Assembly (NCBI RefSeq): GCF_014874065.1
Contig: NZ_JADBEE010000001.1
Span: 1,984,001 to 2,048,000, forward strand
Source of the DNA: Nesterenkonia halotolerans
GTDB lineage: Bacteria; Actinomycetota; Actinomycetes; Actinomycetales; Micrococcaceae
Direction: 5' to 3'
Length of the DNA stretch: 64,000 bases
The translations under genes were made by a program, and so were the position numbers. Positions 35,139 to 43,203 of the stretch are shown piece by piece. The notes beneath the pieces are model-generated. The model saw only the letters and a list, made by a program, of their open reading frames with translations. It made no database searches and was not told where the DNA came from. How positions within the stretch are numbered: the first letter of the stretch is position 1; the number at the start of each line of letters is the position of its first letter.

Positions 35139-36053
35139 ATGTCTGACCAGACCCCCGCCCGGTTCGCCCTGGGCCCTGCACTGATGTTCTGCCCCGCCAG
35201 CCGACCAGAGCTGTTCGGCAAGGCGGCCTCCTCAGCAGACGCCGTGATCATCGACCTCGAGGACGCGGTGATCTCCGGCGCGAAGGAGATCGCGCGCCAG
35301 AACATGGTCCAGGCGCTGCGTCGGGACCAGGTCGGGATGGACCCGCGATGCACCCTGGTCCGCGTCAATGCCCCCGCCTCCGGAGAGCTCGAGGACGATC
35401 TGGCGGCGCTGGCCGAGACCTCGGTCCGCTACGTGGTGGTCTCCAAGGCTGAGCGCACCGAAGTCCTGGACCAGGTCGCCGAGGCGCTGCCCGGTGTGGG
35501 GCTGATCCCGCAGATCGAGACCCCGGTCGGCGTGCTCAATGATCTCGCGCTGACCCAGCATCGCGCCACCGTCGCCCTGCTCTGGGGGACCGAGGACCTC
35601 ATCGCGGGCATCGGGGGCACCACCTCGCGCAACAACGACGGCACCCAGCGCGACATCATCCGCTTCACCCGCAACCGGCTGCTGCTCACCGCCGGGGCAG
35701 TGGGCGTGCCGGCCATCGACGCGGTGTTCACCCGTGTGCCGGATCTCCAGCGCCTGGCCGTGGAGACCGAGGATGCCTGCGCCTCCGGATTCATCGGCAA
35801 GGCTTGCATCCACCCGGATCAGGTCGAGCCCATCCGACGGGCCTATACCCCCACCGCCAGCGACCTGGAATGGGCCAAGGGCGTCATCGCCGCCTTCGAG
35901 ACCAACGCCGGGCTGCACCCGGGAGAGGGCCACCGCGCCGACCCTGAACTCTCCGGAGCGTTCAGCTTCCGCGGGGAGATGATCGACCTCCCGGTGATCA
36001 TCCAGGTCCAGCGCATCCTCACCCGCTTCGAATCCATCGGTCAGGTCGCCTGA
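35139..36053 (+). CDS. HpcH/HpaI aldolase/citrate lyase beta-like (CoA-ester lyase)
   Basis: A 304-residue TIM-barrel protein of the CitE/malyl-CoA-lyase superfamily. LMFCPASRPELFGKAASSAD and VIIDLEDAVISGAKEIAR (with metal- and phosphate-binding residues) are diagnostic. IPQIETPVGVLN supplies the catalytic glutamate region, and GFIGKACIHPDQVEPIRRAY is the CoA-binding end. Without CitDF partners it is more likely a stand-alone lyase for a malyl-, citramalyl- or similar CoA ester. The acyl-CoA dehydrogenase gene follows after 33 bases. The exact substrate is unknown. Confidence 0.88.
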   Translation: MSDQTPARFALGPALMFCPASRPELFGKAASSADAVIIDLEDAVISGAKEIARQNMVQALRRDQVGMDPRCTLVRVNAPASGELEDDLAALAETSVRYVVVSKAERTEVLDQVAEALPGVGLIPQIETPVGVLNDLALTQHRATVALLWGTEDLIAGIGGTTSRNNDGTQRDIIRFTRNRLLLTAGAVGVPAIDAVFTRVPDLQRLAVETEDACASGFIGKACIHPDQVEPIRRAYTPTASDLEWAKGVIAAFETNAGLHPGEGHRADPELSGAFSFRGEMIDLPVIIQVQRILTRFESIGQVA

Positions 36054-36086
36054 CCCAGTCCACGCCTGAAAGGCGGCCCGTCCAGG

Positions 36087-37256
36087 ATGTTCGCTGGTTT
36101 CTACGAAGAGATCCACGAAGAGTTTCGCGAAGTGGTGCGCGAGTTCGTCACCCGTGAGGTGGCCCCGCGCTACAAGGAGTGGGACCAGAACCACATGATC
36201 GACCGTTCGATGTGGCTCGCCGCCGCGGAGAACGGGCTGCTGGGCCTGGCCGTGGGCGAGGAGAACGGCGGCATGGGGCTGAGTGACTATCGGTTCCGCA
36301 TGATCCTCGACGAGGAGCTCGCCCGCGCGGACGCGCTGGGGGTGGCGCTGGCCCTGCACCTCCACGACGACTGGGTGCTTCCCGCCGTGCTGCAGTTCGC
36401 CACGGCCGAGCAGCAGCAGGCCTGGCTGCCGCGGTTCATGGACGGCAGCTTCGTCTCCTCGGTGGCCTTCACCGAGCCGGGCGCCGGCTCGGACCTGCGC
36501 GCCGTGCGCACCAAGGCGGTGAAGGACGACGACGGCGGCTGGATCCTGAACGGGCAGAAGACGTTCATCGGCAACGGCGTCTCCGGCGACGGCGCCCTGG
36601 TGCTGGCCCGCACGGACGGCTCCGAGCCGCGAGAGAGGGGATCCGAGACTTCCTTCAGCCTCTTCCTGGTGGAGAAGCAGGGCAACCCCGGCTATCAGCC
36701 GGGCCGTCAGCTCGAGAAGATGGGGCTCAAGGCCTCTGACACCGCGGAGCTGTTCTTCTCCGAGGTGAAGATCCCCGCGGAGAACCTGATCGGTGAGGAG
36801 GGTCGCGGGCTGGAATACGCCAAGGCGATCCTGCCCCAGGGTCGGCTCGGCGTCGCCACCTCGGCGGTGGCGGTCACGGCCGAGGTGCTGCGCCAGACCA
36901 TCAGCTACGTGGGGGAGCGCGAGGCCTTCGGACACTCGGTCCGCGAGTTCCAGCACACCAGGTTCCAGCTCGCGGAGCTGCAGGTGCGCCTCGAGGCCGC
37001 CGAACGCTACGTGGCCGCCGCAGTTGAGCGGTTCAATGCCGGCGAGCTCGATCTGGTGGCCGCCTCCAAGGTGAAGCTCTGGGCCAGTGAACAGGCCAAG
37101 AGCTCGGTGGATGCCTGCCTGCAGCTGCACGGCGGATACGGCTACATCCTCGAGTATCCCGTGGCTCAGGCCTACCTCGCGGTGCGGCTGCTCACCATCT
37201 TCGGCGGCACCAGCGAGATCCTGAAGGAGACCATCGCCGGGGACCTGCCCGGCTGA
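36087..37256 (+). CDS. Acyl-CoA dehydrogenase (long-chain-like), atypical active site
   Basis: A 389-residue flavoprotein with the standard fold. Features are YKEWDQNHMIDRSMW near the start, the FAD/substrate segment FTEPGAGSDLRAVRTKA, and FGHSVREFQHTRFQLAELQV. QLHGGYGYILEYPVAQAYL and FGGTSEILKETIAGDL close the protein. It resembles long-chain dehydrogenases. Both places where the family usually keeps its catalytic glutamate differ: LPQ-Gly252-RL where long-chain/isovaleryl types have Glu, and Phe-Gly373-Gly-Thr where medium-chain types have Tyr-Glu-Gly-Thr. It may use another base or act on an unusual substrate. It is encoded with etfBA and a CoA lyase. Identity of the fold is certain; activity is not. 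Confidence 0.9.
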   Translation: MFAGFYEEIHEEFREVVREFVTREVAPRYKEWDQNHMIDRSMWLAAAENGLLGLAVGEENGGMGLSDYRFRMILDEELARADALGVALALHLHDDWVLPAVLQFATAEQQQAWLPRFMDGSFVSSVAFTEPGAGSDLRAVRTKAVKDDDGGWILNGQKTFIGNGVSGDGALVLARTDGSEPRERGSETSFSLFLVEKQGNPGYQPGRQLEKMGLKASDTAELFFSEVKIPAENLIGEEGRGLEYAKAILPQGRLGVATSAVAVTAEVLRQTISYVGEREAFGHSVREFQHTRFQLAELQVRLEAAERYVAAAVERFNAGELDLVAASKVKLWASEQAKSSVDACLQLHGGYGYILEYPVAQAYLAVRLLTIFGGTSEILKETIAGDLPG

Positions 37257-37260
37257 GCCG

Positions 37261-37737
37261 TCACCCCAGCGTGCGGGTCATGAACACGCTGTTCGGATCC
37301 GGGAGGTAGTCACCGAAGGGCGGACACACGGTGAACCCGTGCCGGGCGTAGAGCCTGCGGGCCACCGCGAAGTAGTCCTCGACGCCGGTCTCCAGGCTCA
37401 GCCGGGAGTAGCCCCGCGCGGTGGCCTCCGTGACCAGGTGCTGGACCATGGTGCCGGCCACCCCGCGTCCTCGGGCGCCGCGGGCGGTGCGCATGGTCTT
37501 GATCTCCCCGTGGGCGGGATCCAGCTCCTTGAGCGCGGCGCATCCCGCCAGCATGTCCTCGATGCCGGCCGAATCCTCCAGCCAGGCGCTCCAGAAGGTC
37601 AGCTCCGGGGTCTGCAGCGCCGCCAGGTCCAGCGCGTGGATGCTCTCCGGCGGGGAGGTCTCATGCATGTCCGCCAGATGTTCGATGATGAGCTCCCGCA
37701 CGGCAGGGTGATCCAGGGTGCCCTCAGTGATGCGCAT
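37261..37737 (-). CDS. GNAT-family N-acetyltransferase
   Basis: A 158-residue acetyl-CoA-dependent transferase. The acetyl-CoA-binding motif A is RTARGARGRGVAGTMVQHLV, and YFAVARRLYARHGFTVCPPFGDY is motif B. HETSPPESIHALDLAALQTP near the N-terminus is typical of the YsnE/phosphinothricin-type subgroup. The ATG at 37737 is the natural start (MRITEGTLDHPAVREL). It is convergent with the acyl-CoA dehydrogenase gene (4-base gap) and divergent from the sugar porter gene. The substrate is unknown. Confidence 0.88.
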   Translation of the reverse strand: MRITEGTLDHPAVRELIIEHLADMHETSPPESIHALDLAALQTPELTFWSAWLEDSAGIEDMLAGCAALKELDPAHGEIKTMRTARGARGRGVAGTMVQHLVTEATARGYSRLSLETGVEDYFAVARRLYARHGFTVCPPFGDYLPDPNSVFMTRTLG

Positions 37738-37816
37738 GCGCAATATTCTGCCACCGGAGCCTCGGGCGATTAGTCTGACCAGGTTCAGCGCAGCGCAGGA
37801 TGAGAACAAGGACAGT

Positions 37817-39196
37817 ATGAAAACAGCACCACCCACCGCTCCGAATCGGCGCGCGGGCTCCACCCTGATCTACCTCTTCGGCGCCCTCGGCGGTCTGAAC
37901 TGGGGTTATGACACCGGAGTCATCTCCGCCGCGCTGGTCTACCTGCGCCGCGACTTCGAGCTCTCCAGCTGGGCCGAAGGGGCGATCGTCACTGGTCTGA
38001 TGATCGGTGCCGCGATCGGTGCGGGTCTGGGTGGGCGTCTCTCGGACCGCTACGGCCGTCGCGCCGTGCTGCTGATCACCGCCGCGCTGTTCCTCGTCGC
38101 CCCGCTCGGCATGGCCTTCGCGCCGAACGTCGAGGTGCTCTTCGCCGCGCGTCTGGTGGTCGGACTCGGCACCGGACTGGCCGCCGTCGTCCTTCCGGTG
38201 TACCTCTCCGAGATCGCCCCCGCACGGATCCGTGGCCGGGTCACCGCCTCCTACGTGCTGGCCATCGTCATCGGTCAGTTCCTGGGGTTCGTGGTCGGGG
38301 TGGCCTTCGCCCCGGTGGAGTCCTGGCGCTGGATGCTCGGCCTCTCGGTGATCCCCTCCGTGCTCTTCGCTCTGGGCCTGACAGTGGTGCGCGAGACTCC
38401 GCGGTGGCTGGTCCACAGGGGCCGTGAAGCCGAGGCGGAGCAGATGCTGCTGCGCGACCGCACTCCGGAGGAGGCCCGCCAGGAGCTCGGCGAGATCCAC
38501 GAGGTGCATGAGGCCGAGAAGCGCGACGGCGTCTCCGGCCTGCGCGCGCTGCGCCGGCCCTGGGTGCTCTCGATCCTCGGGGTGGGCTTCGGCCTCGGGG
38601 TCTATCAGCAGATCATGGGGATCAACGCAGTGCTGTACTACGCGCCCACCACACTGCAGAACGTCGGCTTCTCCGATGAGGGCGCGATCGGCTCGAACCT
38701 CATCATCGGGGTGCTCAACATCGTGGCGGTCTGGATCGCGATCAGCTACACCGACCGCTGGGGGCGTCGCCCGATGCTGCTCATCGGCGCGCTGGGCACC
38801 TCGCTGGCGCTCGCGGTCCTGGCCGTGGTGAACCTGACGCTGCCCACCCCGGACGGGGTCGGCGCACTGGGCATCGCCACCCTCGCCTGCCTGGCCGTAT
38901 TCATCTTCATGTTCCAGGTCAGCTGGGGCGCACTGGTCTGGGTGGTGCTCGGGGAGATCTTCCCGCTCGGCGTTCGCGCCGCCGCGATGGGCGTGGTGAC
39001 CACCGCCCACTGGCTCGCCAATGGCCTGGTCTCGCTGCTGTTCCCCACCGCACTCGCCGCCTTCGGGGTGGGCTGGATCTTTGCCGGTTTCGCCGTCATC
39101 TGCTTCACCGCCTTCCTGTTCACCTGGAAGTTGGTCCCGGAGACCAAGGAGCGCACGCTGGAGCAGATCGAGACCGCTTTCCGCCGCGCGGCGTGA
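37817..39196 (+). CDS. MFS sugar porter (sugar:proton symporter family)
   Basis: A 459-residue transporter with 12 predicted helices. Sugar-porter signatures are GYDTGVISAALVYL, GGRLSDRYGRRAVLL, RETPRWLVHRGR (the usual PESPRWL site), YTDRWGRRPMLL and the C-terminal VPETKERTLEQIE. Related proteins carry xylose, arabinose, galactose or inositol by proton symport. The ATG at 37817 has AAGGA upstream. The gene stands alone, with a divergent GNAT gene and a convergent small membrane gene. Given the island to its left a pentose or galactose substrate is plausible, but this is not shown by the sequence. Confidence 0.93.
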   Translation: MKTAPPTAPNRRAGSTLIYLFGALGGLNWGYDTGVISAALVYLRRDFELSSWAEGAIVTGLMIGAAIGAGLGGRLSDRYGRRAVLLITAALFLVAPLGMAFAPNVEVLFAARLVVGLGTGLAAVVLPVYLSEIAPARIRGRVTASYVLAIVIGQFLGFVVGVAFAPVESWRWMLGLSVIPSVLFALGLTVVRETPRWLVHRGREAEAEQMLLRDRTPEEARQELGEIHEVHEAEKRDGVSGLRALRRPWVLSILGVGFGLGVYQQIMGINAVLYYAPTTLQNVGFSDEGAIGSNLIIGVLNIVAVWIAISYTDRWGRRPMLLIGALGTSLALAVLAVVNLTLPTPDGVGALGIATLACLAVFIFMFQVSWGALVWVVLGEIFPLGVRAAAMGVVTTAHWLANGLVSLLFPTALAAFGVGWIFAGFAVICFTAFLFTWKLVPETKERTLEQIETAFRRAA

Positions 39197-39199
39197 TCC

Positions 39200-39664
39200 T
39201 CAGATCCCGGGCTGGTGCGGGTTGCCCGGCACCGAGTTCGCCCAGGGAACCCGCGTCCCTGAAGGGGGACTGTCCATGAGCCGCCCGAGGTCCGGTCGCG
39301 CGGGATCAGCCGTAGACCGGACATAGGCACTGCTGGAACGGGCCCAGAGAGGTACCACCGCTGCTACGGCGGGCAGCACCGCGATCAAGAGCTCCGCGCC
39401 GAAGAAGAGGAGAAGAGGCGTCAGCGCCAGCAGGAAGGTCGTGGTCCTGCGCGCCCGCCGCGAGCCACTGGTCCCGCGCAGGGCCGAGAGCACGAGCGCG
39501 AGTGAGAGAGTGCCCGCTCCACCCAGAGTCGAGATGCCGTAGATGACCGGCCCCACCGCAGGGTCGATGCCCTCCACCGTGAGGAGATGCACCACCGCGC
39601 AGCCTAGGACCGCTGCCGCTGCCAGGATCTGGAGTGTGAGGCTGATTCTCATGGATTGAGGCAT
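39200..39664 (-). CDS. Hypothetical membrane protein
   Basis: A 154-residue protein of unrecognised family. Hydrophobic segments are visible at about residues 8-25, 37-60 and 78-104, followed by a polar, Pro/Arg-rich C-terminal tail of about 45 residues. The start at 39664 is chosen because AAAGGA lies 8 bases upstream; the reading frame extends 9 codons further. It is convergent with the sugar porter gene, with only 3 bases between stops. No function is proposed. Confidence 0.65.
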   Translation of the reverse strand: MPQSMRISLTLQILAAAAVLGCAVVHLLTVEGIDPAVGPVIYGISTLGGAGTLSLALVLSALRGTSGSRRARRTTTFLLALTPLLLFFGAELLIAVLPAVAAVVPLWARSSSAYVRSTADPARPDLGRLMDSPPSGTRVPWANSVPGNPHQPGI

Positions 39665-39756
39665 GGGTGCATCCTTTCCGCTCCGCGGCACAGGCCGCCC
39701 GCGTGTCCTGAGTCACAGATCTTACATGTTGGGTGGTGGCGTCGCGGGGTTCCCCC

Positions 39757-39808
39757 TTGACAGAAGTTGTGCTGCGCATCACATAATGACTTGACGGACA
39801 CATGTCCG
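39757..39808 (+). promoter_or_regulatory. Promoter and CGGAC-N4-GTCCG operator of the maleylacetate reductase operon
   Basis: A TTGACA -35 (39757-39762) is followed after 19 bases by CATAAT (39782-39787), a slightly long spacer. The palindrome CGGACACATGTCCG (39795-39808) then covers the expected transcription start. The same CGGAC-N4-GTCC pattern recurs at 44746 and 44868, which supports a genuine regulator site. Confidence 0.6.
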
Positions 39809-39874
39809 GATCCTCATTGCTGATGGCTCACAGGTGGGGCCTCCGCGGGGAGCCATGGGCCTAAGGGGCACGCA

Positions 39875-40957
39875 ATGTCGATGAGCTTCAGCCATCAGAC
39901 CCTCGGTCAGTGTGTGCACTTCGGGGCAGGCAACCTGGCTTCTGATGTCAGCGCCGAAGCCCAGCGACTCGCCGCCCGGCGGGTCATGCTCATTGCCTCT
40001 GGCAGCGCCGCCTCCGCCGCGGACCGGCTTGCTGAGGTCCTGCGGGTGGTGCACCGCTACGACGGTGCCCGGCAGCACGTCCCCGCAGAAGATGCCGAGG
40101 CCGCAGGCCGGGTCGCGGTGCAGGTCGATGCCGATCTGCTGGTCTGCGTGGGCGGCGGCTCAGCGATCGGCCTGGGCAAGGCCATCGCGCTGGACTCGAA
40201 GCTGCCGCTGATCGCCGCGCCCACCACCTACGCCGGCTCCGAGGCGACCAATGTCTGGGGCATCACCGAGCGGGGCAGGAAGACCACGGGTGTCGACGAC
40301 GCGGTCCTGCCCGGCAGCGTGGTCTACGACGTCGACCTCGTCGCCACACTCCCGACATCCCTGAGCATCTCCTCCGGACTCAATGCGCTGGCGCACTGTG
40401 TGGACTCGCTCTGGGCGCCGCGTGCCGATCCGCTCAATGCCGCCTGGGCCGAGGAGGCGGTGCGCGCGCTGGCGCTCGGTCTGGTGCAGATCACCGAGAC
40501 CCCCGAGGCGAGTGTCGACGGCGCACAGCAGCTGCAATATGGCGCCTACCTCGCGGCCACCGCCTTCGCCTCCGCAGGCTCAGGTCTGCACCACAAGATC
40601 TGCCACGTCCTGGGCGGCAGCTTCGGTCTTCCGCACGCCCAGACCCACGCCGTCGTGCTGCCCTATGTGCTGGCCTTCAACCTCGATGCCGCCCCGGCAG
40701 CCGGTGACCGCATTGCGCGCGCACTCGGGGCAGGGGACGCACTGGATGCGCTGGAACACCTGCGGACCCGTATCGGCGCCCCCCGCGCGCTGGAGGATCT
40801 CGGCCTGCGGGAGCAGGACCTCCAGCTGGCTGCCGCGCAGGTCCTCGATGTCGTCCCCGCCAGCAACCCGCGGGGCATGGATCAGGACGACGCCGTCCGG
40901 CTGCTCCACGCAGCCTGGACCGGTGAGGATCCTGCAGAGCTTCGACCCCACCCGTAG
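39875..40957 (+). CDS. Maleylacetate reductase (iron-containing alcohol dehydrogenase family)
   Basis: A 360-residue NAD(P)H-dependent reductase. VCVGGGSAIGLGKAIAL is the cofactor-binding signature, and PTTYAGSEATNVWGI is typical of maleylacetate reductases. The divalent-metal/active-site region is LNALAHCVDSLWA, and SGLHHKICHVLGGSFGLPHA is the conserved histidine segment. It reduces maleylacetate to 3-oxoadipate at the end of hydroquinone or hydroxyquinol degradation. It is first in an operon with a ring-cleaving dioxygenase, a hydrolase and a DoxX protein, and lies 66 bases after a palindromic operator. Confidence 0.93.
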   Translation: MSMSFSHQTLGQCVHFGAGNLASDVSAEAQRLAARRVMLIASGSAASAADRLAEVLRVVHRYDGARQHVPAEDAEAAGRVAVQVDADLLVCVGGGSAIGLGKAIALDSKLPLIAAPTTYAGSEATNVWGITERGRKTTGVDDAVLPGSVVYDVDLVATLPTSLSISSGLNALAHCVDSLWAPRADPLNAAWAEEAVRALALGLVQITETPEASVDGAQQLQYGAYLAATAFASAGSGLHHKICHVLGGSFGLPHAQTHAVVLPYVLAFNLDAAPAAGDRIARALGAGDALDALEHLRTRIGAPRALEDLGLREQDLQLAAAQVLDVVPASNPRGMDQDDAVRLLHAAWTGEDPAELRPHP

Positions 40958-40981
40958 TCACGTCTCAAGAAGGGCATCACC

Positions 40982-41941
40982 ATGACCTACCTGCTCGGCT
41001 CTCATCATGTGACACTCTCTGTCGGCGCGGCCCAGGAAGATGTGGACTTCCACACCAAGGTCCTGGGGATGCGCTTCATCAAGAAGACCGTGCTCTATGA
41101 CGGTTCCGTCCCGATCTACCACCTCTACTATTCCAACGCCAACGGCGATCCCTCCGCCGTGCTCACCACGTTCCCCTGGGCCCAGCAAGGACGCTTCGGC
41201 ACCCGAGGGACGAATCAGGCGCGCGAGGTCATGCTCGCAGTGCCCGCAGGGTCCCTGGACTTCTGGATGCAGCGGCTGAAGTCCATGGACATCGACGCCG
41301 CGCAGTCCGAGCTCTTCGGTGAAGGCCGGATCGCGCTGACCCACCCCTGTGGACTCGAATATGTGCTGGTGGGCGTGCATGGAGACCCGCGACGCGGCTA
41401 CTCCGGCAACGGCGTCCCCGAGGAGCATGCCGTCCACGGGATCTATGGGATGGGCATCCACGTCTATGACCAGGACCGGATGGTCGACTTCGCCAAGGAC
41501 GTGTTCTTCCTCGGCGGAGATATCAACGAGTCCGGGGACGTGGCCCGATTCAAGGTGGGATCGGATGACTTCGGCAACTGGGTCGAGCTGCGCGGGAACC
41601 GCACCGATGACCAGGGCACCTGGCGCTTCGCCGCCGGCACCTACCACCACTTCGCCTGGAACTTCGACACTCTCGAGAACCAGGAGGCCTCGAAGTTCGA
41701 GATCGAAGGTGCTGGCTACACCGACATCTCCGAGCTCAAGGACAGGACCTATTTCAAGTCCCACTACGTGCGGACACCCGGAGGAGCGCTCTTCGAGCTT
41801 GCCGTGACCCATGCCGACGGCGGCTGGGACTGCGACGAGTCCCCCGAGGAGCTGGGCAGCCACTTCATGCTCCCGCCACAGTTCGAGCATGAGCGTGAGC
41901 ACATCATGTCCCAGCTCGAGCCGCTGCGCACCGAGGACTGA
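40982..41941 (+). CDS. VOC-family ring-cleaving dioxygenase (hydroquinone dioxygenase type)
   Basis: A 319-residue protein with two vicinal-oxygen-chelate modules. The putative metal ligands are a His in LGSHHVTLSVG, a His in TYHHFAWNFDT and a Glu in GALFELAVTHADGG. TKVLGMRFIKKTV and YHLYYSNANGDPSAVLTTF are typical of the LinE/PcpA/MhqO branch, which cleaves para-diols between a hydroxylated carbon and its neighbour. Cleavage of hydroquinone or a substituted analogue would feed the maleylacetate reductase encoded just upstream. It starts at the ATG at 40982, after CAAGAAGG. Substrate choice needs assay. Confidence 0.88.
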   Translation: MTYLLGSHHVTLSVGAAQEDVDFHTKVLGMRFIKKTVLYDGSVPIYHLYYSNANGDPSAVLTTFPWAQQGRFGTRGTNQAREVMLAVPAGSLDFWMQRLKSMDIDAAQSELFGEGRIALTHPCGLEYVLVGVHGDPRRGYSGNGVPEEHAVHGIYGMGIHVYDQDRMVDFAKDVFFLGGDINESGDVARFKVGSDDFGNWVELRGNRTDDQGTWRFAAGTYHHFAWNFDTLENQEASKFEIEGAGYTDISELKDRTYFKSHYVRTPGGALFELAVTHADGGWDCDESPEELGSHFMLPPQFEHEREHIMSQLEPLRTED

Positions 41942-41947
41942 ACCGAG

Positions 41948-42595
41948 GTGCCCACCCATGATCAGCTGGACCCCGTCCACCACGGCGCCGATCTCGAGGA
42001 CGCCCGGCTGGTGGTGTACGGGGTCCACGGGCGGACGCAGAGTCCCGCCGCCTGGATCGAACTCGCAGCGCGGCTAGAGATGGAGGGCATCTGCTGGTTC
42101 CTGCCCGAGGCTGCCGAGAACTCCTGGTACCCGGGCCGATTCATGGAACCGCTGGAGTCCAATCAGCCTCAGCTCGGACAGGCCCTGGACGTCCTGGAGG
42201 GCCAGCTCTCCGCGCTGCTCGAGCGCAGGGACGCCGGCGGGGCGCCCGTCGTCGTCCTGGGGTTCTCGCAGGGAGCCTGTCTGCTCGCGGAGTACCTGCT
42301 GACCCGCCAGCCCGCCGTGGACGGGGCGGTGCTGCACACCGGCGGATATCTCGGTCCGCGGCCCCGGGACTTCACCAAGGTCCCGTCGGCACGGATGAGC
42401 AGCATCTCGGTGGAGCTGTTCTGCGCCGACGAGGACCCCTGGGTGCCGCTGCACCGGGCGAAGGAGACCGCCACGGCCTTCGAGTCGCTGGTCGCCTCCA
42501 CCACACTGAGCGTCTACCGCGACTCCGAGCATCACATCTCCGACGACGCCGCACGCCGGCTTGCGGACTATCTCCGGCGGTTCCTGGAGGGTTGA
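41948..42595 (+). CDS. Alpha/beta hydrolase of the phospholipase/carboxylesterase family (MhqD-like)
   Basis: A 215-residue hydrolase. The nucleophile elbow is GFSQGA with Ser107. The acid and base regions are CADEDPWVPLHRA and YRDSEHHIS, giving a complete triad, and YGVHGRTQSPAAWIELAARL is the oxyanion region. In Bacillus subtilis the hydroquinone-stress operons pair a VOC dioxygenase (MhqO) with a hydrolase of this kind (MhqD) and a DoxX protein (MhqP), the same trio as here. The GTG start lies 6 bases after the dioxygenase stop. It probably hydrolyses a ring-cleavage lactone or ester, which is inferred. Confidence 0.85.
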   Translation: MPTHDQLDPVHHGADLEDARLVVYGVHGRTQSPAAWIELAARLEMEGICWFLPEAAENSWYPGRFMEPLESNQPQLGQALDVLEGQLSALLERRDAGGAPVVVLGFSQGACLLAEYLLTRQPAVDGAVLHTGGYLGPRPRDFTKVPSARMSSISVELFCADEDPWVPLHRAKETATAFESLVASTTLSVYRDSEHHISDDAARRLADYLRRFLEG

Positions 42596-42599
42596 GTCG

Positions 42600-43124
42600 A
42601 TGGACACCGGACTCCTCCTGCTGCGACTCATCCTGGCGCTGATCCTGTTCACCCACGCCACCCAGAAGCTCGCGGGCTGGTTCGGGGGAAACGGGCTGAG
42701 CAGACAGGCAGAGATCTTCGCCTCGCTCGGTCTGCGACCGGGCCGAGTGATGGTGCTCGCCGCCGGCGTCTCCGAGCTGCTGGCAGCGATCGGCCTTCTG
42801 CTCGGGCTGCTCACTCCACTGGCAGCCCTGCTGGCAGCCGGAACCATGGCTGTGGCGGGAGCGACCATGCAGCTGAACTCGGGGAAGTTCTGGAACATCG
42901 CTGGCGGAGGGGAGTACCCCTATGTCCTCGCGGCCGCGGCGGCCGTGCTCGGCTTCACAGGTGCTGGAGCACTCTCGCTCGATGCGCTTCTTGCCGAGCC
43001 GGGATCAGTGCTCGAGACCGTGTTCTACCAACCGGCCCTGTGGGTGGGCGCAGCGGTTCTGCTCGGGGCGGTTCTCGCGGTGATCCCGTTTGCCTCCGTG
43101 GTGAAGAAGTCCTCAACGCCCTGA
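42600..43124 (+). CDS. DoxX-family membrane protein (MhqP/CatD-like)
   Basis: A 174-residue membrane protein with four to five helices. LLRLILALILFTHATQKLAG and FGGNGLSRQAEIFASLGLRP are the conserved DoxX N-terminal segments, and AAGTMAVAGATMQLNSGKFWN is another. Family members accompany catechol or hydroquinone dioxygenases and are linked to quinone or redox handling at the membrane, but their biochemistry is unsettled. It is last in the operon starting at 39875, with GGAGGG before the ATG, and is followed by a strong hairpin. Confidence 0.85.
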   Translation: MDTGLLLLRLILALILFTHATQKLAGWFGGNGLSRQAEIFASLGLRPGRVMVLAAGVSELLAAIGLLLGLLTPLAALLAAGTMAVAGATMQLNSGKFWNIAGGGEYPYVLAAAAAVLGFTGAGALSLDALLAEPGSVLETVFYQPALWVGAAVLLGAVLAVIPFASVVKKSSTP

Positions 43125-43137
43125 TCAAGCCCACACG

Positions 43138-43175
43138 CTTCGGGACTGCGCCCCGTCTGGGGTGCAGTCCCGAAG
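43138..43175. terminator. Bidirectional hairpin terminator
   Basis: CTTCGGGACTGC (43138-43149) pairs with GCAGTCCCGAAG (43164-43175). The stem continues through a G-T wobble and four G-C pairs to a GTCT loop, about 17 pairs in all. It sits between the DoxX gene and the convergent amidohydrolase gene, so it can terminate both transcripts. Confidence 0.85.
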
Positions 43176-43203
43176 TCCATCGGAGGCGAAACGGCTCAGC
43201 GGT

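Noticed and set aside
36087..37256. Acyl-CoA dehydrogenase as a pseudogene because catalytic glutamates are missing
   Set aside because: The frame is intact, flavin and CoA motifs are preserved and the operon is complete, so altered chemistry is more likely than decay.
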